Source of the DNA: a virus
Virus record (IMG/VR): IMGVR_UViG_3300038435_000085
Span: 1-36,108 of that record
Length of the DNA stretch: 36,108 bases
Reading direction: 5' to 3' (one strand)
Shown: positions 6,363 to 13,731 of the stretch, piece by piece
Numbering within the stretch: position 1 is the first letter of the stretch
Layout of the letters: each line of letters opens with the position of its first letter
Notes under the pieces: generated by a model
What the model was told of the DNA's origin: nothing
Database searches by the model: none
What the model saw: only the letters and a program-made list of their open reading frames with translations
Position numbers and translations under genes: made by a program

Positions 6363-8209
6363 GTCTTCATTATACCAATTTTGGCCAATTCCCCCACCTG
6401 CTGCTTCTTCCGGGCGTCGAACTCGCTGACAAATTTGGCCTGCTCGGTATAGGTGTCGGCATCTTCCGCCGTCCACTCGGCTTTCGCTGTGTTGTAGGCT
6501 CCCAGCGGGGTGCAGCGGCAGATGTATTTATCCTTTTGAAACAGGTAGCACTCCTGCACTATACCCTCGCTGTTTGGCAGATAATAGGCATCTACCCCGT
6601 AGTCGTTGGTGGCCAGCTTGTCCATAACTTCCGGGCCCGGTATCTGGTATTTGTCGCCGCGAAGCGTCACATACTGGTTTCGCTGTATGCTCGTGCGGGC
6701 TTTGTAGCCGATGCTCTTGGTCACCTGTACCATCGGCACCGTTGGGGCCTTCGGGTTTTGGGTGCCCAGCAACACTTGCCAGCGGCTTTTGCCGCCGTAG
6801 CGTTTCTCGTTGCGGTGCTTGTTGTTGTTGTATTGGGCTATATCGGCCTTGTCGTCGGCCACCAGCGTTTCGTAGCTGTATCGCTTCTCTTTGTACTCAT
6901 CGTCGGCCTTCATCACGTCTATGCGGTATGCTTCGCCATGTGCCCACCAACGCCCTATGCCCTTGTGGTTTTTCTTCTCTACCTCGTACTTTTTGGCTTT
7001 ATTAAAATGCTCGGCGTGTTTCTCCTGGCTGTTGCCGGGGTTGCATATTTTCACATTCGGAAACATCAGGGCCAGATCGTCGAAGAACTTGTTCACCAGA
7101 TGGTTTTCTACCTCCACCTCCAGCGGCATACCCAACCCCTCGCGGTGTATGGTTCTAACATGTCCCGCATACAATCAAGAAACAACTCCTCGTCCTTGCT
7201 CTTGCTGTAGGCAGCACCGACCACCGCACCACTGGCAACATCATAGACATAGTAGGCCTTCACCCGCTGGCCGTTATCCATCTTGCGTGGCAGGTCTCTA
7301 TCGTCCATCGTCACCTTGCTGAAAGCATATTGCGGCTTCCGGCGGTTGTGGTGCGGGCGGTGCATTCCTTGATACTGGAACTGCCCGTTTCTCATCTTAT
7401 CTACCGTGCTCCGGTTGTCGGGCTGGTTCAGGTAGTTCCACACCGTTTGGCGGGTTATCTCTATCGGGTTGCCGTGCCCGTCCACAAAGCTCTTGGGGTC
7501 GAACAGTTCGCCGGTCTTTGTGTTAAAAAGCTCGATGTTGCCCTTCATGAATTCCGTGTACAGATCGTGCACATCCAGTGCAAAGGGCTTGTTTGGCATC
7601 GTGTAGATGCTCATCAGTAGTTGCTCCAACTGTGCCGTCACCTTCAGTTTGTTATCATTGCCATAGCCGCCATGCACCAGGGCCGCATAGCCGCACTCTA
7701 TATATTTCTCATAAGCCCGTTGCAGGCTGCGGTAGTTGGTAAATTTCTTTTGGCCGTCGTTGGTCACAGCGGCCCTCTCGGCTATCATCGGCCAGAAACC
7801 TTTCACACTGGCCCCGTGTTTGGCTCTTGCCGCTCTGTAATTTGTCCAGATAATCTCGATGGCATTAAACAGCCTTGCAGTGGCGTTGTACTCCTTTTGT
7901 CGCTGTGCCGAAATATGGTCGCCATTTGGCAGCAGATAGCCGCTGTAGAAATTCACCGCCTTGGCATCGCCCTCGGTAGCAATCGGCTGATGTGTCGGCC
8001 TCTCGTATGGGTCGCCGCACATGTTGATGATCTTAGTCTTTATCCGCTCCGGCATCGAGTCAAACTCCACCAACGCCTGCCTGCCGTTGCCGCCTGTTCT
8101 TAGTTTTTTCAAATCGCCCCGGTGTATCAGTTGGTCATAATTACTCTTAGTCACCAGTCCGCGATCTATAATCATCGCAGCCTGCACACACAAGGTATTT
8201 TGGAAATGC

Positions 8210-8482
8210 TCAAACATGGGCTACACGTATTACGTCCTGCTGAACTTGTTTCAGCATCTCTTCTGCTGCAACCAATACGATTCTATTAGCCCTACTTCCA
8301 CAACTTCCACCAGTAACGGGTCTCATATTTTCATACCGGTTTGCCTGGCTTATAACTTTTTGTAATCTTTCCTCACTATAGCCATCTGCGGTGAAGCTTT
8401 TTATGACACTTTTGATTTCTCTCATGTCCTCATCCCGTATTTTTGAGACGGACATTTTGATTTGACCCGTGTTTACGCTCAT
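8210..8482 (-). CDS. Small early protein upstream of transposase
   Basis: A 90-residue protein. The helical first half (KIRDEDMREIKSVIKSFTADG, EERLQKVISQANRYE) is followed by a short segment and a C-terminus encoded by a family C element (EEMLKQVQQD). No family recognised. It overlaps the transposase start by eight bases and the upstream gene by four (ATGA). A role in early control next to the transposase is plausible but unproven. Confidence 0.55.
   Translation of the reverse strand: MSVNTGQIKMSVSKIRDEDMREIKSVIKSFTADGYSEERLQKVISQANRYENMRPVTGGSCGSRANRIVLVAAEEMLKQVQQDVIRVAHV
8234..8260 (+). repeat. Family C element in the 3' end of 8210-8482
   Basis: Arms TGCTGA/TCAGCA around acttgttt, in frame in the small gene. 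Confidence 0.8.
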
Positions 8483-8721
8483 AGTGATATAGGTTTTAGA
8501 ATATTAACCGGGGCCAGCCCGTGTGTAATCAGAATTTTGTCAACCTCAATAGCGGCCAGTCGTTCAGTATCCCATTGTTGCTTCCCTGTCACAAATCGGC
8601 CACCCACATCTACCTTGGCCCTGAAACCTGTTATTATCGCGGGGAAACATTTCCCCTTCCGGCGGCGGTAATTGTTTATCACCGGCACTGTGCCCTGGTA
8701 TATACCTCTTACCCCTCTCAT
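8479..8721 (-). CDS. Small early protein, unknown function
   Basis: An 80-residue basic protein beginning MRGVRGIYQGTVPVINNYRRRKGK, with a possible strand-helix fold and no clear motif. The INNYRRR segment is similar to the VNNYRRLKK segment of 399-725. It is translationally coupled by ATGA-type overlaps to the genes on both sides. Family not recognised. Confidence 0.55.
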   Translation of the reverse strand: MRGVRGIYQGTVPVINNYRRRKGKCFPAIITGFRAKVDVGGRFVTGKQQWDTERLAAIEVDKILITHGLAPVNILKPISL

Positions 8722-8942
8722 GATACCAGGCTTTCACTTGAAACCATCACCTCAAATTGATTCTTTGTAGAGTGCATCAGATCAATCAATATTTCGCAGG
8801 CTTTAATAATTCCTTCGTGTTGCCGCTCGTCGCTTAACACCATATTGATGTATCTAACAGAATATCCCATCTCGCTCGACACCATCTGCTTCATTTCTGG
8901 TGTCATTTCCTTTTGTAGTTGATTCCAACCTTGTTTTCTCAT
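8718..8942 (-). CDS. Ner/Cro-like small HTH regulator
   Basis: A 74-residue protein at the head of the early operon, where Mu carries ner. Residues 11-45 (EMTPEMKQMVSSEMGYSVRYINMVLSDERQ) fit a helix-turn-helix, with EMGYS as turn and VRYINMVL as recognition helix. A C-terminal helix (IIKACEILIDLM) may dimerise. It probably represses the repressor and/or autoregulates the early promoter as Ner does; this is by analogy. The start at 8942 is preferred over the upstream Met at 9035, which would lie inside the divergent repressor gene. It is more AT-rich than the neighbouring early genes. Confidence 0.7.
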   Translation of the reverse strand: MRKQGWNQLQKEMTPEMKQMVSSEMGYSVRYINMVLSDERQHEGIIKACEILIDLMHSTKNQFEVMVSSESLVS

Positions 8943-9000
8943 TTCTTTTTTCTTCCTTTGTTCCAAACAACGGCACAATATTGATTGATATTTACACAAT
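8931..9000. promoter_or_regulatory. Divergent early/repressor switch with candidate operators
   Basis: The 58-base gap between the Ner-like gene and the repressor. For the repressor there is a Bacteroidota-like promoter: -33 TTG at 8931-8933, a 19-base spacer, then TTCCTTTG (8953-8960; consensus TAnnTTTG). Candidate operators are the inverted repeats TTGTT-cca-AACAA (8958-8970) and AATAT-N6-ATATT (8977-8992). There is also a direct repeat CACAATAT at 8974-8981 and 8995-9002, spaced 21 bases or two helical turns. The early promoter on the minus strand is not clear. All assignments are by pattern only. Confidence 0.45.
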
Positions 9001-9729
9001 ATGCAAGAAAAACGGGAAATAAATTTTTCTGACACTATTTACGAACGGTTGAAAACTATCCGTTTGTCACATAAGCTGACTCAGGAAGAATTTGCCTTAT
9101 CCGTTGATTGCAGTAGGAGTAACTACTCGCAAATAGAACTTGGTCGGCAAAATCCAACGATTGATATTCTCACAAAAATTGTTAGTAAATACGGAGTCAC
9201 TTATGACTACATTTTGGAAGGATCAGAATCAAAACGGGAAAATCAACCCGCTTTAAATGTTGTTAAAGAGTCTTTTCAAAAATATTCCGGCAAATCCGAG
9301 AAACACCTCCCTGAGCAATTATTACCTTTATATAATATAGTAGCCACCGCTGGCATGGTCAGCCTGTTTGCCGACAACGCAAACTCCCAACCGGTTGACA
9401 CCATGAAAATACCCAACCTCCCCCGTTGCGATGGGGCCATGTTCATCAAAGGTGATAGTATGTATCCGCTCCTTAAATCCGGCGATCTGGTAGTTTACAA
9501 ACAAGTCCCCGTCGAGTATGATAGTATCTTATGGGGCCACATGTATCTGTGCGGCATAGAGATGAACGATGACGAGTATATATCCGTCAAATACATCCAG
9601 AAATCAGACCGTGGCCCCGATCATGTTTGCCTCGTCTCCCAGAACGAACACCACCAGAGCCGCGATATTTTATTGAAAAACATCAAAGCTCTTGCACTTA
9701 TCAAAGGGTCATTCCGCTACAATATGTAA
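9001..9729 (+). CDS. LexA-like self-cleaving phage repressor (XRE HTH + S24 peptidase)
   Basis: A 242-residue repressor. Residues 14-70 form an XRE-type helix-turn-helix (KLTQEEFALSVDCSRSNYSQIELG). The C-terminal part is an S24 peptidase domain with GDSMYPLLKSGD, catalytic Ser153 and Lys197 (ISVKYIQ). An Ala117-Gly118 pair lies 36 residues before the serine, close to the 35 in LexA, so RecA-stimulated self-cleavage is plausible and would make the prophage SOS-inducible. It is divergent from the early operon and would hold the lysogenic state. Base composition changes within the gene: the first 340 bases are AT-rich and the rest is GC-richer like the neighbours, as if the DNA-binding part had been exchanged. 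Start at 9001 just follows the operator region. Confidence 0.9.
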   Translation: MQEKREINFSDTIYERLKTIRLSHKLTQEEFALSVDCSRSNYSQIELGRQNPTIDILTKIVSKYGVTYDYILEGSESKRENQPALNVVKESFQKYSGKSEKHLPEQLLPLYNIVATAGMVSLFADNANSQPVDTMKIPNLPRCDGAMFIKGDSMYPLLKSGDLVVYKQVPVEYDSILWGHMYLCGIEMNDDEYISVKYIQKSDRGPDHVCLVSQNEHHQSRDILLKNIKALALIKGSFRYNM

Positions 9730-9732
9730 AAG

Positions 9733-9766
9733 CTCCCCTCCTTCCAAAGGAGGGGCAGGGGTGGTT
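9733..9766 (+). repeat. Family B element between repressor and tail genes
   Basis: Perfect 9-bp hairpin CCCCTCCTT-cca-AAGGAGGGG between two convergent genes. It could slow transcription but has no T-run on either strand. Confidence 0.85.
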
Positions 9767-10553
9767 AATACAACCTCACCCTATGATTAAACTGTATCTT
9801 CACAGCACCCGCCGCCGGTGCCGTTGTCTCGTTTATCACCACATTACCATTCTGATAAATCGTGCAATTAAACGCATGGAAATCACTGTTCGAATCCTCG
9901 CCAATCACAACGATCTGCTGCCTGTATGCCGGGCGGTATTTTATCTTCGCATCGCTCAATAGAGGCAAGTTGAAGATAATACTCGCTGACGCAAATGTCG
10001 TCATCAGGCAGGCCCCCTGCAATTCAAGAAATGCTCCGCGTTTTCTAAATTTTAGCCCCTCATATCCATCCGAGAGCATCCCAGAGTCTGGCCCAACCCA
10101 ATCATCATATCCGGCTATCGGATCAGTCTCCACTGTGTGAAATACATCACCGTAGTCGGCCATTTCCGCCACCTTCAGCTTCACTGGCTGGCTGGCTTCC
10201 TCCTCCCATGCCATTTGCCGTTTATAATGGACATTGTGGCTGCTTTTATCCGCAAAACCCACCGGGCTGTATGCCGTGTCCACCACATCGCCCTGTGGCA
10301 CCAACACCGGCACCGTAAATGCACCCGAATGGGAAGGCACATAATATATCTCCCCGCCATATGCAACGTATCCTGATGTTTGAGCTCCAACAGAAACCCT
10401 GCAACCCATTAAGATAATTCCTGTTGTGCTGTCACCATAATAATCTGAGATGGTTAGGCTAATAAACATGTCGCGGATAGATTGCTGGAGATACTTCCAG
10501 TCCTTCAGACTCATACCCTGTCCACCAATTAAATCAAAATCTATTTTATTCAT
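9765..10553 (-). CDS. Putative tail fibre / distal tail protein
   Basis: A 262-residue strand-rich protein at the distal end of the late operon. It begins MNKIDFDLIGGQGMSLKDW, followed by repeated Gly/Tyr/Ser strands (YVAYGGEIYYVPSHSG). The end is FNHRVRLY, a layout typical of receptor-binding or short tail-fibre tips in Bacteroidota phages. No enzymatic motif is seen. Its place after the other fibre-like genes and before the repressor suggests a tail appendage. The call is by layout and position. Confidence 0.5.
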   Translation of the reverse strand: MNKIDFDLIGGQGMSLKDWKYLQQSIRDMFISLTISDYYGDSTTGIILMGCRVSVGAQTSGYVAYGGEIYYVPSHSGAFTVPVLVPQGDVVDTAYSPVGFADKSSHNVHYKRQMAWEEEASQPVKLKVAEMADYGDVFHTVETDPIAGYDDWVGPDSGMLSDGYEGLKFRKRGAFLELQGACLMTTFASASIIFNLPLLSDAKIKYRPAYRQQIVVIGEDSNSDFHAFNCTIYQNGNVVINETTAPAAGAVKIQFNHRVRLY

Positions 10554-10612
10554 AATCGTAATTCATTAATCCTTTTTTACTCCCCTCTTATTTTAGGAGG
10601 GGTAGGGGTGGT
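10553..10612 (+). repeat. Family F remnant plus family B element
   Basis: TAATTCAT repeat (10553-10568) and a family B copy with a longer loop (10580-10612). They fill the gap between two tail genes. Confidence 0.8.
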
Positions 10613-10614
10613 AA

Positions 10615-11094
10615 CTAAAACAACACAACCTCCCATCTCATCCCCGCCAACGCATACATCCTCACCCTCGCCGTTATCTTAGGCACATCCGCACTCAACG
10701 CCGTCGGCACCATCACCCGGAAGTTAATCCCGTCATAAATCTCCTCCGGCTGCCAGAAGTACACCGGATTCCCCTCACTCGGCTGGTAGAAATAAACAGG
10801 CTTATTCTCGCTCGGCTGATAAAACACCGGCTGTATCTTCCCGTCACTCACCGTCTCCACCCTTATCAGCCTGTTCGTCGGGTCATACAGGTCATTCAGC
10901 AAATGAGCCAACACTATCTGCTGGCTGCTGTACTTCGTGTTGAAATCAATCTCATCACTCTGGCTTTTGAATTCCGCATGCATATCCTCCAAAGGCTTCA
11001 GCAACGCGTAGAACCACGCAATCGCAAACGCCCTCCTGAAGAAGCTCCGCAGATTCCTCTCCACCCAATCCCTTATGTCCCAATCGTAATTCAT
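10615..11094 (-). CDS. Tail/baseplate-associated protein with aromatic triplet repeat
   Basis: A 159-residue protein. The N-terminal helical part has WVERNLRSFFRRAFA and LLNDLYDPTNRLIRVET. Then come three tandem copies of a 12 to 13-residue unit: PVFYQPSENK, PVYFYQPSEGN and PVYFWQPEE. The C-terminus DGINFRVMVPTAL...MYALAGMRWEV is related to proteins I know from the tail module of Bacteroidota Mu-like phages, which sit next to the baseplate J-like protein as here. A role in joining fibre to baseplate is an inference. The start codon overlaps a family F-like repeat (ATGAATTACGATT). Confidence 0.6.
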   Translation of the reverse strand: MNYDWDIRDWVERNLRSFFRRAFAIAWFYALLKPLEDMHAEFKSQSDEIDFNTKYSSQQIVLAHLLNDLYDPTNRLIRVETVSDGKIQPVFYQPSENKPVYFYQPSEGNPVYFWQPEEIYDGINFRVMVPTALSADVPKITARVRMYALAGMRWEVVLF

Positions 11095-11106
11095 TTATCC
11101 TTTTTT

Positions 11107-11193
11107 GTCACCCTGAACTCGTTTCAGGGCCTCTTTTCTTTTTTGTCATGCTGACGAAGGAAGCATCTCAATCGTAATTCGTAATTCGCAATT
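11107..11193 (+). repeat. Two family C elements and a family F tandem repeat
   Basis: Family C with arms CCCTGA/TCAGGG (11107-11133), family C with arms TGCT/AGCA (11145-11170), and family F (11170-11193), end to end in the gap. Confidence 0.85.
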
Positions 11194-11195
11194 CA

Positions 11196-12020
11196 TCATT
11201 GAGCAACGTATGTAAGTCCAACCGCCAGCGTATCAGTCGCATCATGTCGGTAATATCCGGCAATACTCTCATATTCCCGCGTTACTGTCGTATAACTCCC
11301 ACCATCCGGCTTTATCTGCACACTCGTTATCTGGAAATCACTCACAATATCCACCAACGCCTCGCAGGCATCGCGGTAATCATTTATGTTGAATTTCCCA
11401 CTAAAATAAATCCCCTTTAAATGCTCATTCAACGCCGTTTCAACAGCCGTTTTCACATCCGCCAACGCCAGTTGCCCGTTGTAGTATATCGTGCCTTCTG
11501 TTTTCACCAGATCAGCATCCTCGCTTATCGTCAGGTGATCAGTCCCCGCAAACTTTATTTGCTTGATATAACTATCCAGACTCGTCCTTTCAGCCGAGCT
11601 CAAAGGAGCCAACTCACCACTCACCTCCTTAGCCACCTTTATCTTCAGCGGCCTCGTACCCTCACCCACCGCCACATACTTCACCAGCTTCGCCGCATCA
11701 TCCTCCACCAGATAGTAGGGAGCTATCTGGCCACTGAGCGAAGTCGAAGTGGAAGACACCGTCAGTGCATACCCATACTGCCATTCCTTCACCCTTGCCG
11801 CCATCCATGCCGCCGTCCCCGGCACCACCGCCGCCGCCAACGCCTCCAGTTCCAGCTTCTTAGCATCCCACAACCCCGTCAGGTAGCTCATCCCAAACGC
11901 CACAAACCTGATGATCACCCGCCACCATGCCACCTTGCTGGTAGATGTCAACCCGCTCAAATCTCCCTCGGCCCCTTGTGCCGCCAGTATTATTACCTCA
12001 CATTCGTCTGTTGTCTTCAT
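11196..12020 (-). CDS. Baseplate J-like protein (Bacteroidota type)
   Basis: A 274-residue protein. RFVAFGMSYLTGLWDAKKLELEAL and AAVVPGTAAWMAARVKEWQYGYAL are characteristic of the baseplate J-like (gp47-like) proteins of Bacteroidota contractile phages, as is the strand-rich C-terminal half (RPLKIKVAKEVSGELAPLSS). It would form the baseplate wedge or periphery. The start at MKTTDECEV (12020) is preferred; the 16 residues upstream are read from a family E repeat. An in-frame family A element (11732-11751) encodes STSTSLSGQ in what is probably a surface loop, between YGYALTVS and IAPYYLVEDD. Confidence 0.7.
   Translation of the reverse strand: MKTTDECEVIILAAQGAEGDLSGLTSTSKVAWWRVIIRFVAFGMSYLTGLWDAKKLELEALAAAVVPGTAAWMAARVKEWQYGYALTVSSTSTSLSGQIAPYYLVEDDAAKLVKYVAVGEGTRPLKIKVAKEVSGELAPLSSAERTSLDSYIKQIKFAGTDHLTISEDADLVKTEGTIYYNGQLALADVKTAVETALNEHLKGIYFSGKFNINDYRDACEALVDIVSDFQITSVQIKPDGGSYTTVTREYESIAGYYRHDATDTLAVGLTYVAQ
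11732..11751 (+). repeat. Family A element inside the baseplate J-like gene
   Basis: Perfect copy CACTGAGCGAAGTCGAAGTG, in frame. Confidence 0.9.
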
Positions 12021-12041
12021 TCGCAATTCGTTTACACTCCC

Positions 12042-12066
12042 GTGGTTGTGTCTTCTGACCAACCAC
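12042..12066 (+). repeat. Family E palindromic element
   Basis: Arms GTGGTTG/CAACCAC, between the LamG-type gene and the baseplate J-like gene. Confidence 0.8.
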
Positions 12067-12078
12067 ACCTATTTCCTT

Positions 12079-12849
12079 TTAATAAACACTCACCCACGGC
12101 ACCCAAACCCCATTCACTATAATCATAGATCTTCGCATTCTTACTGGCTGTACCAATCGCTGAGAGGTCAACAACACCTCTGCTTGCGACAGTGCCCTTT
12201 TAAATAGCCTAACATATTCTATCTTTCCCGAAAATGATTGGATCATCACCCCTGATTGTATTCTTGCTCCAATATTTATAGTTCCATTATTTGTTGTATT
12301 TCTCAAAGTCAGCCCCGTGTTGTTAGAAACCAACACGTTGTCGAGATATATCTGTAATGTCGTACCAATTCTGATTGCCACCACATCATGCCATAGTCCA
12401 TCGTGTGGATTTACCCCTTCGGAGGTTGTAAACGAGGACGATGCATCTTGCGTCAGTAGTCGTATGTAAGGGTCTGTGGTTCTTAGATAAAGTTGCACAG
12501 CACCCTGTGAGGCATCGTCACCCTTAGCATAAATTACTCCGATGTGCGATCCGTTCGATTTAAAGCGGGCGGCGATGCTGAAATTCCCAGACCCCAAATC
12601 AACGTAAGAATTATTTACCCCACTGACATAGTTATCCGTGCCGTTATATTCCAGAGCCTGACAGCAATTATCCGCCCCAAGACTCCATTTTGGGCTATTA
12701 ACAAACGAGAGATGATTCCCATATCCGCTCCGGTCTCGCAATGTCAGACCACTCCCATCACCTATCCAATGGCCCACAAGACCGGACCTCAGTCGTTGAT
12801 CCGTCTGAGCATAGTCAAAATATCGCTGTCCCTGTGGTCTGTATCTCAT
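12079..12849 (-). CDS. LamG / concanavalin A-like tail protein
   Basis: A 256-residue protein with a LamG/pentraxin-like domain at about residues 20-225. Recognisable pieces are LVGHWIGDGSGLTLRDRSGYGNH, ALEYNGTDNYVSGVN, NFSIAARFKSN, DGLWHDVVAIR, LQIYLDNVLV and GKIEYVRLFKRALS. Such domains bind carbohydrate or protein on cell surfaces. Here it is likely part of the receptor-binding tail apparatus, since it sits among the tail fibre genes. The N-terminus (RPQGQRYFDYAQTDQRL) resembles a translated dispersed repeat. The domain call is strong, the binding target unknown. Confidence 0.8.
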   Translation of the reverse strand: MRYRPQGQRYFDYAQTDQRLRSGLVGHWIGDGSGLTLRDRSGYGNHLSFVNSPKWSLGADNCCQALEYNGTDNYVSGVNNSYVDLGSGNFSIAARFKSNGSHIGVIYAKGDDASQGAVQLYLRTTDPYIRLLTQDASSSFTTSEGVNPHDGLWHDVVAIRIGTTLQIYLDNVLVSNNTGLTLRNTTNNGTINIGARIQSGVMIQSFSGKIEYVRLFKRALSQAEVLLTSQRLVQPVRMRRSMIIVNGVWVPWVSVY

Positions 12850-12854
12850 TGTTG

Positions 12855-12899
12855 GTCATGCTGAACTTGTTTCAGCACCTCGTAATTCGTAATTCGTAA
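12855..12899 (+). repeat. Family C element and family F tandem repeat
   Basis: Family C (12855-12881, arms TGCTGA/TCAGCA) with family F (12881-12899) directly after it. Confidence 0.85.
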
Positions 12900-12900
12900 A

Positions 12901-13404
12901 TTAGGTAATCGTCTCATAAACCGGCACCACACTCAACACATGATTTCCACCCGTGCTGTTCAGGTTCACACCCGTATTATGCGTCACAAACACACTGAAC
13001 TTTGGCGGCACCACCCCGCCAAACAACGCCGCCACACTCACCGGCCCGAAATAATAGGCCCTGTCACTCGTGTTGTTTGTTGCTATTATGGCCACCAGTT
13101 TCAACCCTGCATCTCTCACCCCCACACTGGTGATGGTTTCCGCCGAGTCCGTGCCATCCATCTCATCTGGCCACAGAGGTGTGTCGTTGTGCACACCCGC
13201 CACATATACCCTTATCTCTTTGGCATCCGTCGGGCTCGTGCCCACCGTTATCTTGCCGCTGAGCATGTAGTCCAGGTATTTGTTCGAGGTGTTGTCAATC
13301 ACATCGCTTTCCCGGCCCACCAGTTGGGTGGTGTCCGTCGCCAGACTCGCCAGCGTTATAGCCACTGCCGCCGAAGCAGCATATTCAATCTTTACATTGC
13401 TCAT
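12901..13404 (-). CDS. Phage structural protein, probably virion decoration or tail
   Basis: A 167-residue protein with text typical of a phage structural family: TQLVGRESDVIDNTSNKYLD, GKITVGTSPT, DGTDSAETITSVGVRD, YYFGPVSVA and VFVTHNTGVNLNSTGGNH. It has no membrane segment. Proteins of this type are encoded with tail fibre or virion-surface genes; I recall the sequence style but not a specific function. The start codon overlaps the stop of the upstream gene by one base. Confidence 0.65.
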   Translation of the reverse strand: MSNVKIEYAASAAVAITLASLATDTTQLVGRESDVIDNTSNKYLDYMLSGKITVGTSPTDAKEIRVYVAGVHNDTPLWPDEMDGTDSAETITSVGVRDAGLKLVAIIATNNTSDRAYYFGPVSVAALFGGVVPPKFSVFVTHNTGVNLNSTGGNHVLSVVPVYETIT

Positions 13405-13628
13405 TACTTATTTAATAAATTAGCTACTACCGTTGCCACACTTGCTTTATCAGTTTTTTCCAACTCTTTGCTGGAAAACTTTGCCTTTGCTCTTGCGGCA
13501 AAATCAGCAAGGCTCTGGCTCTTGCTCGTGTCCACCCTTTCCTCAGTATACACAAAATCACCATTCACCGCCGTCAGGGTTCCCAACCCCGCCTTGTCTG
13601 TTGTCTGTTCAAATTTTACTTCCCACAT
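13404..13628 (-). CDS. Small structural or fibre-associated protein
   Basis: A 74-residue protein starting MWEVKFEQTTDKAGLGTLTAVNG, strand-rich then helical (ADFAARAKAKFSSKELEK). The start at 13628 is chosen because seven further residues upstream (MTKKGII) come from the preceding family C repeat. It shares one base with the next gene. I do not recognise it; position suggests a fibre assembly or tail accessory protein. Confidence 0.55.
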   Translation of the reverse strand: MWEVKFEQTTDKAGLGTLTAVNGDFVYTEERVDTSKSQSLADFAARAKAKFSSKELEKTDKASVATVVANLLNK

Positions 13629-13644
13629 AATTATTCCTTTTTTT

Positions 13645-13731
13645 GTCATGCTGAGGCACGAAGCATCTCAACTCGTACCATTTAAACCTTTCAACCCATC
13701 AACCCCGGTAGCTGAGCGAAGTCGAAGCTAC
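13645..13731 (+). repeat. Family C, family G and family A elements in one gap
   Basis: Family C (13645-13670), a tcaacccatcaacccc family G stretch (13683-13706) and family A with arms GTAGC/GCTAC (13708-13731). Confidence 0.85.

Larger units (their letters stand above)
6206..8217 (-). pseudogene. MuA-like DDE transposase, split by a -1 frame change
   Basis: The gene is read in two pieces: 8217-7108 (369 codons) and 7174-6206 (322 codons). Together they make a MuA-type transposase of about 670 residues, the usual size. The first piece has the N-terminal DNA-binding region and the start of the catalytic core, with VTMDDRDLP at residues 303-310. The second continues with HREGLGMP, then CNPGNSQEKHAEHFNKAKKY and the C-terminal domains. 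Around 7151-7161 the frame must change by -1: the sequence ATGTTAGAACC would give DM(L/F)RTIHREG if one base were inserted. No slippery heptamer is present, so a deletion or a sequencing error is more likely than programmed slippage. The C-terminal tail contains in-frame family B and A elements. It carries out integration and replicative transposition. Confidence 0.85.

Noticed and set aside
7108-7174. Programmed -1 frameshift in the transposase
   Set aside because: There is no slippery heptamer or A-run; a one-base deletion or sequencing error explains it better.
9730-9766. Bidirectional terminator between repressor and tail operon
   Set aside because: The family B hairpin is strong, but no T-run follows on either strand, and the same element occurs within genes.
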